Below, one piece after another: positions 7,815-17,180 of a DNA stretch of 64,000 nt. The stretch is from Frankineae bacterium MT45 (GTDB lineage Bacteria; Actinomycetota; Actinomycetes; Mycobacteriales; Jatrophihabitantaceae). Positions within the stretch are counted from its first letter, which is position 1. Each line of letters begins with the position of its first letter. The stretch covers positions 4,151,423 to 4,215,422 of the forward strand of contig LT629697.1 of assembly GCA_900100325.1 (NCBI GenBank). The letters are read 5' to 3'. The notes under the pieces are model-generated. The model was not told the DNA's origin and did not search any database. It saw only the letters and a list, made by a program, of their open reading frames with translations. A program made the position numbers and the translations under genes.

Positions 7815-10223
7815 TCAGTGCCGCCGCCGGTCCCCACCGAAGAATCCGCGAAGGCCGGCCAACCAGCCCGACCCGGCACCCGCCTCGCCGTCCAGGGGCG
7901 GACGCTGCCAGGAGTCCGGACCCTGCGGCCCCGGATCGGGGGACGAGACCGTCGAATGACGGAGCATGGCCACCAGTCGCGCGCGGCGACCGAGCTGATC
8001 GTGCAGCGAGCGGGCCAGCGCCAACTGGGTATCCCACGCATCGTCGGCCAGTTCGTCGCTGATCGCACTGCGCGGACTGTAGATGGCTCGATCAGCCGAG
8101 CGGGCCAGCGTCGCTACCTGACCACCCGACTCGTCGCCGAATTCCTGCGAAGTCCGCGCGGCGACCTCCCGGCCGGTGAGATGGCTCAGGTCGCTGAGCC
8201 CGGATTCGGCGAGGAGATCCAGGCTCTCAGCCCAGGCGCCGATGAGCCGCTGCCGCGGGTCGGCCAGCTGCGACCGCCGCTGACGGCGACGGCGCTTGCG
8301 CAGCAGGAGTAGCGAAACGACGATCGCGGCGACCAGCAGCACCAGAATCACAACCAGCACAGTCGTCTGCAGCCACGACGAGCCACCGCTCCCCGGCACC
8401 GCGCTCTTCTTCGCGACTGCGTGGCCACCGTTGCTGGTGTCGACCAGGGCATTCTGGCTGGGCGGCGCGGTGGCGATCGGCGTCGGAACCGCGGCGCCAA
8501 TGCCCCGGCTCTGCTGCTGGTTGAGGTACGAGGCGGGGACGGCGTCGACCGGAACCCAACCCAAGCCCTGCACCGGAACCTCGACCCAGGTGGTGGCCTG
8601 CGCGGCCGTCACCGAGTAGGTGCCGGCCGGAACGTCGCTTCCCTTCGGCTGCACGCGGAAGCCGGTCACCACCCGGGCGGGTACACCCAGCTGTCGGGCG
8701 ACGAGGGCGAAGAGGGTCGCGAACTGCTCCGGCGTCCCGGAGCGCTGCGGCCCGATGATCGACGCCACCACATCGGAGAAGTTGGTGCCGCCGGTGTGCG
8801 TCCCCGAGACCGGTACGCCGTCGGTTGCCGAACCTGATGAGTCCGTGGACGGCCCACCGGAGAGGCCGTAGTTGTTGCGCAGATCAGCCGCGAGCGCCTG
8901 CAGAAACTCCACCGACCCGGTGGCGGACTTGCCGGTTTCATTGGAGAAGGAGTCCACCACCTTCGTCATGGTCGCGCGGATCGAAGGTGGCAGCTGCGTG
9001 TTGATCGGGGCGCCACCTACCTCCAACGCCGACGAGGTAGGCAGCTCGGTGAGCGTCTGGGCATCAGCCAGCGACGAGACCTGATAGCTGGCGTCGGAGC
9101 GAAGCCCGTTAGCCGGAACGATCATCCCGCTCACCGAGTCAACGTTGATCCCGAGGTCGGCGACCGTCACCGGACGATTCAGGTAAGGCATCCAGGGCGA
9201 GGCGATCAGCGTCGGGGACGTGACGCGGTAGACCTGCGTGATCAGCTGGTCCTTCGGGCTCAGCGACGGGTCGAGGTCAGCCGGGATGACACCCCCCGAC
9301 GGGCGGAACGTCCGGTTGAACGACCAGCTGTCGCCGTCGTAGAGATCCACGCTGGCCAGTGCGAAGTAGCCGTTCGAGGCCCGATCGGTGGCGACGGTGA
9401 AGAGCGGCGCGCCAACTGGGGCACCGACCGCCGGACGCAGCGCCGAGACGAAGGCCAGCGGCGTCACCGGTGCCGCCTGGTTCACCGCCGGCACCCGCTC
9501 CGGCGCCGCCGGCACTCCGCCGAAGAGGTCGGCCTGCACCACGGACGCGGCGAGCAGCGCGACCACGACCGCCGACACGAGCCCGATCAGCATCGGACGC
9601 ACCGGGAGCTCGCCCTCGCCCTCCGTCGCGTCCCGCCCCACCGCGCCGCGCAGCCAGACCTGCACGAGTCGCAGCAGGGCCATCGTCACCAGCAGGCCCG
9701 CCGCCAGCTCCGCCTCGACGATCCGCGCCGCGCTCAGGTCGATACCGGTGGCCCGCTCGGTGGCCGCGTAGGAGGCGACGAATGCGAGCAGCCACCCGGC
9801 GTTCGGGACGAGCGAGATCGGGCGCCGGCTCAGCACCTCGCCGCTGATCGCACCGGCCAGCCAGCAGATACCGATCGGGGCGATCATCAGCGTCGGTGGG
9901 CTGACCAGCGGTAGCGCGAAGGTCAGCAGCTGCGACGGTCCGTGCACCAGCCCGTCCACGAGATCGCCGAAACCGAAGGGCTCACCGAGCACGGCAACCA
10001 GCGAATACAGCAGAAAAGCAATGACATCGACGATGATGCCGACCACCAGAGTGGCACCCAGCCGGGCCGTCACCAGCGGCAGCAGCACGCTGATCAGCGC
10101 GGCACCGAAGAGCGGCAGGGCCAGCGTCGCCGCCGGGAAGGCACGCAGCCAGGGCGAGCTGGCGAACCCGTTCGCGAGTACCGCGAGCGGGAAGATCAGC
10201 AGCGGAATCAGGCGGCGAATCAT
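7815..10223 (-). CDS. DUF3488/transglutaminase-like membrane protein, probably catalytically inactive
   Basis: 802 residues: a bundle of hydrophobic helices in about the first 230 residues, a large extracytoplasmic region, a transglutaminase-like core (about 430-565), one TM helix (about 620-645) and a cytoplasmic tail matching the C-terminal domain of the TgpA family. In the core, the position of the nucleophilic Cys is Thr497 (SGTPEQFA) and that of the catalytic His is Thr544 (AQATTWVEV), while Asp560 (GWVPVD) remains. The scaffold VPARVVTGF is intact. The start is directly after the DUF58 stop. Known partners in this gene order are MoxR and DUF58. A scaffolding or binding role is inferred. 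Confidence 0.85.
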   Translation of the reverse strand: MIRRLIPLLIFPLAVLANGFASSPWLRAFPAATLALPLFGAALISVLLPLVTARLGATLVVGIIVDVIAFLLYSLVAVLGEPFGFGDLVDGLVHGPSQLLTFALPLVSPPTLMIAPIGICWLAGAISGEVLSRRPISLVPNAGWLLAFVASYAATERATGIDLSAARIVEAELAAGLLVTMALLRLVQVWLRGAVGRDATEGEGELPVRPMLIGLVSAVVVALLAASVVQADLFGGVPAAPERVPAVNQAAPVTPLAFVSALRPAVGAPVGAPLFTVATDRASNGYFALASVDLYDGDSWSFNRTFRPSGGVIPADLDPSLSPKDQLITQVYRVTSPTLIASPWMPYLNRPVTVADLGINVDSVSGMIVPANGLRSDASYQVSSLADAQTLTELPTSSALEVGGAPINTQLPPSIRATMTKVVDSFSNETGKSATGSVEFLQALAADLRNNYGLSGGPSTDSSGSATDGVPVSGTHTGGTNFSDVVASIIGPQRSGTPEQFATLFALVARQLGVPARVVTGFRVQPKGSDVPAGTYSVTAAQATTWVEVPVQGLGWVPVDAVPASYLNQQQSRGIGAAVPTPIATAPPSQNALVDTSNGGHAVAKKSAVPGSGGSSWLQTTVLVVILVLLVAAIVVSLLLLRKRRRRQRRSQLADPRQRLIGAWAESLDLLAESGLSDLSHLTGREVAARTSQEFGDESGGQVATLARSADRAIYSPRSAISDELADDAWDTQLALARSLHDQLGRRARLVAMLRHSTVSSPDPGPQGPDSWQRPPLDGEAGAGSGWLAGLRGFFGGDRRRH

Positions 10224-11357
10224 CTAGCGGCCCTGCACATTCCAGAGCGCACACGCCTCGTCAGCGTCCTCAGCCACGATGACGCGCACCCCGGCGAAAG
10301 CGACCGGCGTCTTGGATCGCGCGTTGATCGAGATGACGACGAGTCGTTCGAAGCGCCGGCGCAGCGCCGCCACCGCCGGCAGGTCGGCCGCGTCCAGGAC
10401 ACCGGTGACGACGACCAGCGACGTGCCGCCGTTGGCGCGCCGAAGGGCGAGCAGTTGGGACTCGAGCGAAGCCTCGTCGCTGGTCTTGATGCCGGTGAGG
10501 TAGTCGATGAGCGGGGTGGCATCGCGCAGCCGCGGGCCGCCCAGCACCGTTCCGTCTGAGCTGCGCAGTTCAGCCGGCGCTTTATTGCTGGAGACGGCCG
10601 TGACGACCGAAGCGCAGACGTCGACCGCGGACTCAAAGGTCTCCGGCGTGTAGACGGTGGCGGACTGATCGAGGAGCACCACGCTGTAAGGCTGCGAGGT
10701 GTCGACGTTGTGCTTCACCACCAGGCGTCCGGTGCGGGCCGAGGAGCGCCAGTGGACGAGACGGAGGTCGTCACCGATGTTGTAGTCCCGCAGCCGGTGA
10801 AAGGTGATGTTGCCCTGCGGGGACGTGTCCGAGGACGGACCCTCCAGGTGCCGCGTCTGTCCCGACGGCAGCCGGCGGAACGGCAGCACGCGCGGGTAGA
10901 CCCAGATCCGCTCGACGTCGCCGTAGCGGCGGGAGACCCGGAAGAGCCCGAACGGATCGGCTCGATTCACCTCGACCGGCCCGACGTCGAAGATGCCGCG
11001 CTGCGTCGTGGGCAGGCGGTAGGTGCGCATTCCGCGTTCACCGCGGCGCAGGCGCGGGATGACGGTGCGGACCTTGATCGCGCCGAAGGGCTGGCGGGCC
11101 ACCGTCACACCGACGCTGCCGCGACCTCTATTGGCGAAGGTGAGAAAGGCGATCGCCGGTGAGCCCTTCGGCACCCGCGGCGGCTGGATCTGCCGGTCGA
11201 TCGTCAGTTGGGAAGGCCGGGCAACGCTGATGCCGCCGAGAATGAGCAGCAGAAGTAGGCTGATTGCGATCGCCGAGATGGCGACCCAGTTGAGCCACAG
11301 CCCCGCGGTCAGCATGGCTAACGCGGTGATCAGCGCGATGATCCCGGTACGCGTCAT
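10224..11357 (-). CDS. DUF58 domain protein
   Basis: 377 residues. Two N-terminal TM helices (about 5-45) are followed by a beta-rich segment and the DUF58 core with the signature LRDYNIGDDLRLVHWRSSAR (about 195-214), leading into a von Willebrand A-like fold (SVVLLDQSATVY, TSLVVVTGVLDAADL). DUF58 proteins are regularly encoded between a MoxR ATPase and a TgpA-like protein and are thought to be the MoxR client, with a metal-ion site of vWA type. It starts 3 bp after the MoxR stop and abuts the transglutaminase-like gene. Confidence 0.9.
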   Translation of the reverse strand: MTRTGIIALITALAMLTAGLWLNWVAISAIAISLLLLLILGGISVARPSQLTIDRQIQPPRVPKGSPAIAFLTFANRGRGSVGVTVARQPFGAIKVRTVIPRLRRGERGMRTYRLPTTQRGIFDVGPVEVNRADPFGLFRVSRRYGDVERIWVYPRVLPFRRLPSGQTRHLEGPSSDTSPQGNITFHRLRDYNIGDDLRLVHWRSSARTGRLVVKHNVDTSQPYSVVLLDQSATVYTPETFESAVDVCASVVTAVSSNKAPAELRSSDGTVLGGPRLRDATPLIDYLTGIKTSDEASLESQLLALRRANGGTSLVVVTGVLDAADLPAVAALRRRFERLVVISINARSKTPVAFAGVRVIVAEDADEACALWNVQGR

Positions 11358-11360
11358 GCG

Positions 11361-12335
11361 TTATCCGACTGGCGCCGAACGGGGAACCGGGACGCTCTGC
11401 AGCGCACGGGTGATGATCTCGCTGGCGGTGCGCCCCTGCAGCTCGGCCTCGGGCTGCAGGATGAGACGGTGGGCCAGCACGACCGGCGCCATCTCCTTCA
11501 CGTCCTCCGGGGTGACGTACGGGCGACCGGCCACACCGGCGGCGGCCCGGGCCGCTCGCAGCAGGGCCAGGCTGCCACGCGGAGAGACCCCGAGACGAAG
11601 TTCTGAGTACGTGCGGGTGGCGGCTGCGATCGACACGATGTAGTCCTCGATCACCGGCGCCACGTCGACATTCACCTTGATGTCATTGATGATTCGCTCG
11701 ATATCGTTGGCCGTCAGCACCGGCTTCAGGTGGATGACGGTGGACTCCATCTTCTGCGTCCGCAGCACCGCCGCCTCAGCTGTCGCGGAGGGGTAGCCGA
11801 CGGTCAGCTTCATCAGGAACCGGTCGAGCTGCGCCTCGGGCAGCACGTAGGTGCCCTCCATGTCGATCGGGTTCTGGGTCGCGACCACCATGAACGGACG
11901 ATCCATCGGGTACACCGTGGCGTCGGTGCTCAGGGTCGCCTCCTCCATCACCTCAAGCAGCGCCGACTGCGTCTTCGGCGATGCCCGGTTGATCTCGTCA
12001 GCCAGCACGATGTTGGCGAAGATCGGCCCGGGGCGGAACTCGAACTCTGAGGTGCCCTGATTGAAGATCGCCACGCCGGTGACGTCGGAGGGGAGCAGGT
12101 CAGGGGTGAACTGGATGCGGTTCCAGGTAACGGCGATCGACGAGGCGAGCGCCCGGGCCAGCGACGTCTTGCCCGTGCCCGGGACGTCCTCGATGAGCAG
12201 GTGTCCCTCGGCCAGCAGGCAGATCACCGCGTTACGGATCACCTCGGGCTTGCCCTGAATCACCAGGCCGATGTTGGTGCAGAGCCGATCAACGGCACGA
12301 GCGATATTGCCGGCAGCGGTATCCGGATTCGTCAT
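11361..12335 (-). CDS. MoxR-family AAA+ ATPase
   Basis: The start is the ATG at 12335, preceded by AGGAG; the open frame extends to 12842 but that part is antisense or shadow to the FN3 gene. 324 residues with Walker [16 protein letters not shown], Walker [16 protein letters not shown], sensor 1 [12 protein letters not shown] and the arginine-rich lid [16 protein letters not shown]. MoxR ATPases remodel or activate partner proteins, typically vWA/DUF58 proteins encoded next door, as here. The order FN3 protein, MoxR, DUF58, TgpA-like is a recurrent actinobacterial cassette. Confidence 0.93.
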   Translation of the reverse strand: MTNPDTAAGNIARAVDRLCTNIGLVIQGKPEVIRNAVICLLAEGHLLIEDVPGTGKTSLARALASSIAVTWNRIQFTPDLLPSDVTGVAIFNQGTSEFEFRPGPIFANIVLADEINRASPKTQSALLEVMEEATLSTDATVYPMDRPFMVVATQNPIDMEGTYVLPEAQLDRFLMKLTVGYPSATAEAAVLRTQKMESTVIHLKPVLTANDIERIINDIKVNVDVAPVIEDYIVSIAAATRTYSELRLGVSPRGSLALLRAARAAAGVAGRPYVTPEDVKEMAPVVLAHRLILQPEAELQGRTASEIITRALQSVPVPRSAPVG

Positions 12336-12358
12336 GTCTCTCCTGCTTGCTGGGTTAC

Positions 12359-15300
12359 TCATGATGGAGTCGGTTCTGGTGTCGGCTCCGGTGTGGGCGT
12401 CGCCGGGGTGAAGCTGGGTGGTGTGCCCGTGACGGTTGCGGAGGCATTCTCCGCAGCACCGAGGAAGTTGTACTGGATGGTCACGGTCCAGGTACCAGCC
12501 GGGTCGGCGGTGCTGTCGCGGCAGGCGTCGGTCGCGGTAAGTGGAATGGTGTACGTCGAGGTCGGGCTCGGCGAAGCGAAGCTCGCGTTGCCGCAGTTCG
12601 TACCGTCGCGAAACACGGTGAAGACGAAGCTGCGATAGAGGCTCGCCGCCGGGTCGTGGCCGGAGTAGCTGGCCACCACGTTGGTCGCCGTGCTGTCGAA
12701 CTTGGCCTGGAAGTCGCCGCTGGCTCCGCCGTAGGCGGGCCGATCGATCGTCACTGTGCCGCCGCCGAAGGGAGGCGAAGGTGTGCCACCGAAGTAGGTA
12801 CCACCGGCCGCCTCGGTGATCGACAGTCCGGTCACACTGCACTGGTCGTAGTACAGCACGCGGTTGATGTTCTTGAACTGCAGCGGTGTCGACGAGTCGA
12901 AGGAACCGTCCAGCGACAGGTTCATGCTGGTGTTCCCGCAGGTGAGGGTGCCCGAGTTGAGGACGTAACGCTCACCGGCGGCCACGCCATCACCGAGCCC
13001 GGTGATGGAGACCGAGAGGGTTCCGGTTGTCGCGCTGCCGGAGTCGGGGGCGAAGGTGGAGGTAGCGTTGAGCGGCGGCCACTCCGAGGAGGCCGGCGTC
13101 ATCGCGATCGGGCCGACAACAACCCCGCCGGCCGGTGAGTGCGGCGGCGGCACGACCAGGACCTCGGCCTGATAGACCTTGCCGGCGATGAGCCCGGTAA
13201 AGACGACCGACGTCTTCGAGGTCGGCCCCTGGCTGTTCACCGGCACACCGTCGGCGAGCAGTTTGTAGTTGTACTGCGCACCCATGCCACCACCGGCGAC
13301 CACCGGATCCCCAGCAATTGACAGGGTAAACGTCGAGGTGGACGTCTGACCGAATCCGGTCGTCGGCGGCTGGCTGGCCCGCAGCGAGTAGGCCGAGGCG
13401 ACCAGCGGAGCCCAGCTGTAGACGCAGGACCCGTCGACCGTCGTGGCACCGGCGTCGCCCTGAGCCCCGATCCCCTGGACCGAAAAGCTGACCCCGCGGC
13501 CGAGCGTCTGCGCGGTTCCGGGGTAGGTTGCCGTCACCTTGGCGAGGGTCGGGTCGGCGGTGATCACCAGCGGCGCCATCGGGCTGGAGAGCCCGGCTCC
13601 GTCACAGAAGGTCGGGGTCACCGACCAGTTGGCGGCCTGCACACAACCACTGGCGTCGGACCCGCAGGCATTCCACGTAATCGACCAGTTGCCGCCGTTG
13701 TCGGCGACCGCCTGCACATTGGTGGGTGCCGCCGGCCCCTCCCGTCCGGTGGTGAAGGGCATTGCGGTCGAGGAGGTACCGCGTCCGTTGATGAAGGCGG
13801 TGACGACCACCTCGTAGCGGGAGTTCGGGTAAAGGCCGGTGAAGTTGGCCCCGCTCTGCCCCTGGACGGTGAGCGGTCCTGGAGGCTTCGGCGCCGAGCC
13901 GCCGGTGAGCGACACCTGCACCGTGTACGTCGACGGGATGCAGTCCTGGCTGTCGAGCAGCGGGTAGCTCCAGACCAGGTTCACCGAACGTGCGGCCGGA
14001 GTGATCGTGGTGACCTTGGGAATGTGGGGGATCTGGGTCGTGGTGCTGCACTGCGCCGTGTTGTTCACCTGCTGGGCCGGCGCCGCGATCGCCGGTGTCG
14101 GCTGGCCGGGGGCCGGCGCTGGGTGCTGGCGGCGCTGCTCAGCGGTGCGGGTGTCGGCCACCGCGGCCGCGCCACCGGCGGCGTTGAGGTCGACCGCGGT
14201 GCTCTTATCAATCGAGAGGGGCTTGGCGCTGCCGTCGGTGAAGAGGATGACGGCCAGCCGGTGGTTCGGGGAGTTCACCACGACCCGGCTGCCGCGGGCG
14301 ATGAGATACGTGTCGGCGAAGTCAGCTGATTCGAGTGCCTTACCGCTGGAGTCGTTGACGATCGGGTACTTCGGCATGCCGGCGATTGCGCTGGCGCGTC
14401 CGCTCTCCGGATTGATGGCCAGCAGCGTGCCGGTCGAGCGATCGAGCGTGTACAGCACGCCGTTGCTGATCACCGGCTGGACCAGATCAGCCTGGTCGAC
14501 GACGCCGGTCAGCCGGGTCTGTTCGGCCTCCTGCCCCGAGGTCGGCGTGGTGACCAGCGTCCAACCGCGCGGGCTGTGAAAGAGGAAGCGCTGCGGTCCG
14601 ACACCACCGGAGGCGGCCAGGATCTGGTCGGCGTCCTGCAGGCCGGAGATGGTGAAGCGGCTTGTCCGGTAGCCGGTGGCATCCTGTACGTCGCGGGCGT
14701 AGCGGGTGAGCGCGGTGTCCGTCGCCAGCGCCACTGACTCGCCGGAGATGCCGGTGCTGCCGCTGGCCGAAGTTGACGTCTCATCCGTCGTCACCGCGAG
14801 CGCGCCGAGCCGAGCCGCGTCGCCGCGCACCGTCGACGCAAGCACAGCGCCGTCGCCGGAGCCGGCAGGGAGGCTGAGCTGACGCAGCGTCCGGTCGCCC
14901 GAGGCCGTACCGGAGAGGACCCACAGGTCACCGTTCGCACTCACCGACGAACCGGCGAGGTCCGGGGTGGACTCCGCGATCTTGGCCGAGGCCCGCGGGC
15001 GGACGTGGGCTGAGGCTGCCTTGGCCGACTCGACGGTGGTCTGCCCGACCAGGTAAACGGCCGTGTTCTGTGCCCCGGACTGGATGACGAAGGCCGAATC
15101 TCCGGACGGGACGGCCTGGGTCGCGCTCTGTCCGGCCACCTTCGGCAGCGCGACGCCACCGTCGGTCGTCTTCACGACGAAGCCGGCCGTGTCGACGACG
15201 TTGAACTCGCCGGTTGCCTTGTTCAGCAGCAGCGTGCTGGAGCTGAGCGGCACCACGTCGATACCGGTCTCGCTCTCCGCACTAACCTGGGCGTAGGCGT

Positions 15301-15685
15301 TCAGCAGGCGGACGGTGGGCTTGCCGTTGGTGAGGTCGACGGCGACCGGCGCCCGGTCGTCGCCAAGAAAGAGGGAGCCGTGGAAGAGGTCGAAGGCGCG
15401 GGCCTTGCTCGGTTTGATCACCGCTCCAGCTAGTACAACGCCACCGACGAGGACCACCAGGGCGGCGAGGAGGGCGGCGGCCTGGGTTCGGCTCAGGGTC
15501 GACCGGCCCGGCCCGGTGCCACCGGGGGGCTGATCGCTGCGTCGCTGCGTCGCTGCGCCATTCGCCATTCGGGAGGCGCCATTGACGGTCTTGGCTCCGT
15601 TGGGGGCCGAGTTGGCGGGGTTGGCGGGGTTGGCGGCACGGGCCGACTTGGACCGGTGCACCGGGTTGGCAGCATGCCGACTCAA
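12359..15685 (-). CDS. large membrane-anchored protein with beta-propeller-like region and fibronectin type III domains
   Basis: 1108 residues if the TTG at 15685 is used; an in-frame GTG eight codons on is an alternative. The N-terminus is cytoplasmic, basic and Ala/Asn/Pro-rich (about 1-65), followed by one TM helix (AALLAALVVLVGGVVLAGAVI region, about 68-92). Residues about 100-530 look like repeated beta strands. FN3-like domains follow from about 540 (YTVQVSLTGGSAPKPPGPLTV; FTGLYPNSRYEVVVTAF), and the protein ends in a Thr/Pro/Glu tail. It heads the operon, and its stop is 24 bp from the MoxR start. A role as extracellular adhesin or substrate of the MoxR-DUF58 module is inferred. Confidence 0.85.
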   Translation of the reverse strand: MSRHAANPVHRSKSARAANPANPANSAPNGAKTVNGASRMANGAATQRRSDQPPGGTGPGRSTLSRTQAAALLAALVVLVGGVVLAGAVIKPSKARAFDLFHGSLFLGDDRAPVAVDLTNGKPTVRLLNAYAQVSAESETGIDVVPLSSSTLLLNKATGEFNVVDTAGFVVKTTDGGVALPKVAGQSATQAVPSGDSAFVIQSGAQNTAVYLVGQTTVESAKAASAHVRPRASAKIAESTPDLAGSSVSANGDLWVLSGTASGDRTLRQLSLPAGSGDGAVLASTVRGDAARLGALAVTTDETSTSASGSTGISGESVALATDTALTRYARDVQDATGYRTSRFTISGLQDADQILAASGGVGPQRFLFHSPRGWTLVTTPTSGQEAEQTRLTGVVDQADLVQPVISNGVLYTLDRSTGTLLAINPESGRASAIAGMPKYPIVNDSSGKALESADFADTYLIARGSRVVVNSPNHRLAVILFTDGSAKPLSIDKSTAVDLNAAGGAAAVADTRTAEQRRQHPAPAPGQPTPAIAAPAQQVNNTAQCSTTTQIPHIPKVTTITPAARSVNLVWSYPLLDSQDCIPSTYTVQVSLTGGSAPKPPGPLTVQGQSGANFTGLYPNSRYEVVVTAFINGRGTSSTAMPFTTGREGPAAPTNVQAVADNGGNWSITWNACGSDASGCVQAANWSVTPTFCDGAGLSSPMAPLVITADPTLAKVTATYPGTAQTLGRGVSFSVQGIGAQGDAGATTVDGSCVYSWAPLVASAYSLRASQPPTTGFGQTSTSTFTLSIAGDPVVAGGGMGAQYNYKLLADGVPVNSQGPTSKTSVVFTGLIAGKVYQAEVLVVPPPHSPAGGVVVGPIAMTPASSEWPPLNATSTFAPDSGSATTGTLSVSITGLGDGVAAGERYVLNSGTLTCGNTSMNLSLDGSFDSSTPLQFKNINRVLYYDQCSVTGLSITEAAGGTYFGGTPSPPFGGGTVTIDRPAYGGASGDFQAKFDSTATNVVASYSGHDPAASLYRSFVFTVFRDGTNCGNASFASPSPTSTYTIPLTATDACRDSTADPAGTWTVTIQYNFLGAAENASATVTGTPPSFTPATPTPEPTPEPTPS

Positions 15686-15912
15686 GCTCTACCAACCTTC
15701 CGATCTCGCGGGCGTGCGGGGACCCCATTCCTCACGCGATTTCATACGGACGTACTAATCAATTCGCAGACTTTACCGTGATCGGCCTCATCGACAGCCA
15801 CAAAACGCAGTGCTGATTCGGATGCTCAGCAACCACGCAGCGGGTGGGACCGGCACAGCAACCGCAGCAGCCGCTACGTTTTGCGAGGGAACGCGGCGAA
15901 TGCCCTAAATGC
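15686..15912. other. intergenic: upstream region of the FN3-MoxR operon
   Basis: No gene is seen. The segment holds the presumed promoter of the FN3 operon (reading left) and is more AT-rich than its neighbours. I could not pick a convincing -35/-10 pair. Confidence 0.4.
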
Positions 15913-15950
15913 ACAGCAACCCTCGACCGACTTCGGTCGAGGGTTGCTGT
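15913..15950 (-). terminator. 18-bp perfect hairpin downstream of cspA
   Basis: A perfect 18-bp stem: the left arm begins ACAGCAACCCTCGACCGA and the right arm is its exact complement from 15933, with a 2-base centre that would open to a small tetraloop. It lies 18 bp beyond the cspA stop. There is no U-run, as is common in actinobacterial terminators. Confidence 0.75.
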
Positions 15951-15968
15951 GGCGATCTAAGTCTTAGA

Positions 15969-16172
15969 TCAGACCGGGCGGACGTTCTCCGCCTGCGGGC
16001 CCTTCTTGCCCTGCGTGGTGTCGAACTCCACGCGCTGGTTGTCGTCGAGGCTGCGGTAGCCGTCAGACGCGATTGCCGAGTAGTGAACGAAAACGTCCGG
16101 TCCTCCGCCGTCGGGTGAGATGAAGCCGAAGCCCTTCTCCGAGTTGAACCACTTAACGGTTCCCTGGGTCAT
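15969..16172 (-). CDS. cspA: cold-shock protein
   Basis: 67 residues from the ATG at 16172, with AAGGGAG as ribosome site. The RNA-binding motifs RNP1 (GFGFISPDG) and RNP2 (DVFVHYSAI) are intact. The sequence [16 protein letters not shown] is typical of the CspA family, single-stranded nucleic-acid chaperones that melt mRNA structure. The long upstream non-coding stretch suits the long regulatory leader usual for cold-shock genes, although no conserved cold-box was identified. Confidence 0.97.
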   Translation of the reverse strand: MTQGTVKWFNSEKGFGFISPDGGGPDVFVHYSAIASDGYRSLDDNQRVEFDTTQGKKGPQAENVRPV

Positions 16173-16605
16173 GCTGTTTTTCTCCCTTGAGGGGGCCTTT
16201 GTGAGGCAGGTGGGGCGATGGTCGCGGTGCTGCACCGTGCAGAACCACGGGTTGCCGCGTGATCGCTTATCCCAACATGGAGCGCGCCTTTGATACTCCC
16301 CCGGCTGCACCGAGGTCGCACGTGAAACAAGGCCCCAAAACTAAGAACAAGAAACTCGCTGCCTTTACCCCGAAGATCCAGGACCATACGGTCGCAAATC
16401 CGCGGGATGCCTTGCAGGCAACCGCTTACAACGGTAGCACGGTGATCACCCTGCAACGGAACGTTGACGAGAAAACCCTGGACAAACACTCGGTTACGTG
16501 CAATTTTGCAGGTTTACCCATGAGTAGGGCAGCTGTGCGGTCGCGTCGGGCGCCGGACTGACTCCGACGGCGACCCCGATCGCGGCGCCGCTAGACTCGG
16601 CAGCC
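16173..16605. other. intergenic: cspA leader/promoter region and def upstream region
   Basis: About 430 bp without a convincing gene. Base composition is visibly more AT-rich than the surroundings from about 16260 to 16510. An open frame on the + strand (16259-16561) has no recognisable similarity or good ribosome site. The region probably holds the cspA 5' leader and promoter (reading left) and the def promoter (reading right). Confidence 0.5.
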
Positions 16606-17121
16606 GTGTCTGGAACCGCGCGCAAGGTCAGAGTCGTCGGCGATCCGGTGCTCCACGCGGCTACTCGGCCGGTTACCGAATTCGACGCGGAGCTCAGCGA
16701 TCTCATCGACGACATGTTCGCCAGCATGTACGAGGCGGAGGGCGTCGGCCTGGCCGCGACCCAGATCGGGGTCGACCGGGCCGTCTTCGTCTACGACTGC
16801 ACCGATGCCGAGCGGAAGCAGCACGTGGGGCATGTGGTGAACCCGGTCGTGGTGGCTACGGCCGGCCCGTTCGACGACGGCGAAGAGGGGTGCCTGTCGG
16901 TGCCCGGGCCGTTTGAGGAGTTGCCGCGTCCGTCTAAGGTGACCGTCCGCGGCGTCGACAAGACGGGCGCCCCGGTCGAGGTGACCGGCACCGGGTTCTT
17001 TGCCCGCTGCCTGATCCACGAGACCGAGCATCTGTCGGGGATCCTGTACATCGATCACCTGCCCCGCAACCGCCGTCGCCGGGTGCTGCGGGACATGGAA
17101 CCCTTCCCCTGGAACGCCTAG
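16606..17121 (+). CDS. def: peptide deformylase
   Basis: 171 residues from a GTG start. All three PDF motifs are visible: GVGLAATQIG (46-55), EGCLSVPG with the metal-binding Cys96, and HETEHL with His138 and His142 as ligands and Glu139 as catalytic base. It removes the formyl group from nascent proteins. The usual HExxH form often has Asp at the fourth place; here it is Glu, which is not expected to matter. It converges with the DUF559 gene, whose 3' end carries a palindromic element. Confidence 0.96.
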   Translation: MSGTARKVRVVGDPVLHAATRPVTEFDAELSDLIDDMFASMYEAEGVGLAATQIGVDRAVFVYDCTDAERKQHVGHVVNPVVVATAGPFDDGEEGCLSVPGPFEELPRPSKVTVRGVDKTGAPVEVTGTGFFARCLIHETEHLSGILYIDHLPRNRRRRVLRDMEPFPWNA

Positions 17122-17134
17122 CCGTCTGTCGTCC

Positions 17135-17180
17135 GCTTTTGGCAATCCTGCACGCGATACCGTGTCAGGCTGCCAAAAGC
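17135..17180. repeat. 46-bp palindromic element, copy 1
   Basis: Left arm GCTTTTGGCAATCCTGCACG, 6-base centre CGATAC, right arm CGTGTCAGGCTGCCAAAAGC. The left arm is identical to the complement of the right arm of copy 2 at 18103-18148, and both copies are exactly 46 bp. The right arm has diverged; it supplies the last codons and the stop of the DUF559 gene. It sits between the convergent def and DUF559 genes, so it may also act as a terminator. Confidence 0.85.

Noticed and set aside
12336-12842. N-terminal extension of the MoxR frame
   Set aside because: It overlaps the FN3 gene in another frame, has no similarity to MoxR, and a good AGGAG-ATG pair marks the start at 12335.
16259-16561. 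100-codon + strand frame between cspA and def
   Set aside because: No ribosome site, no recognisable domain, and it covers the likely cspA leader and def promoter. Kept only as a note because its codon use is not impossible for a gene.
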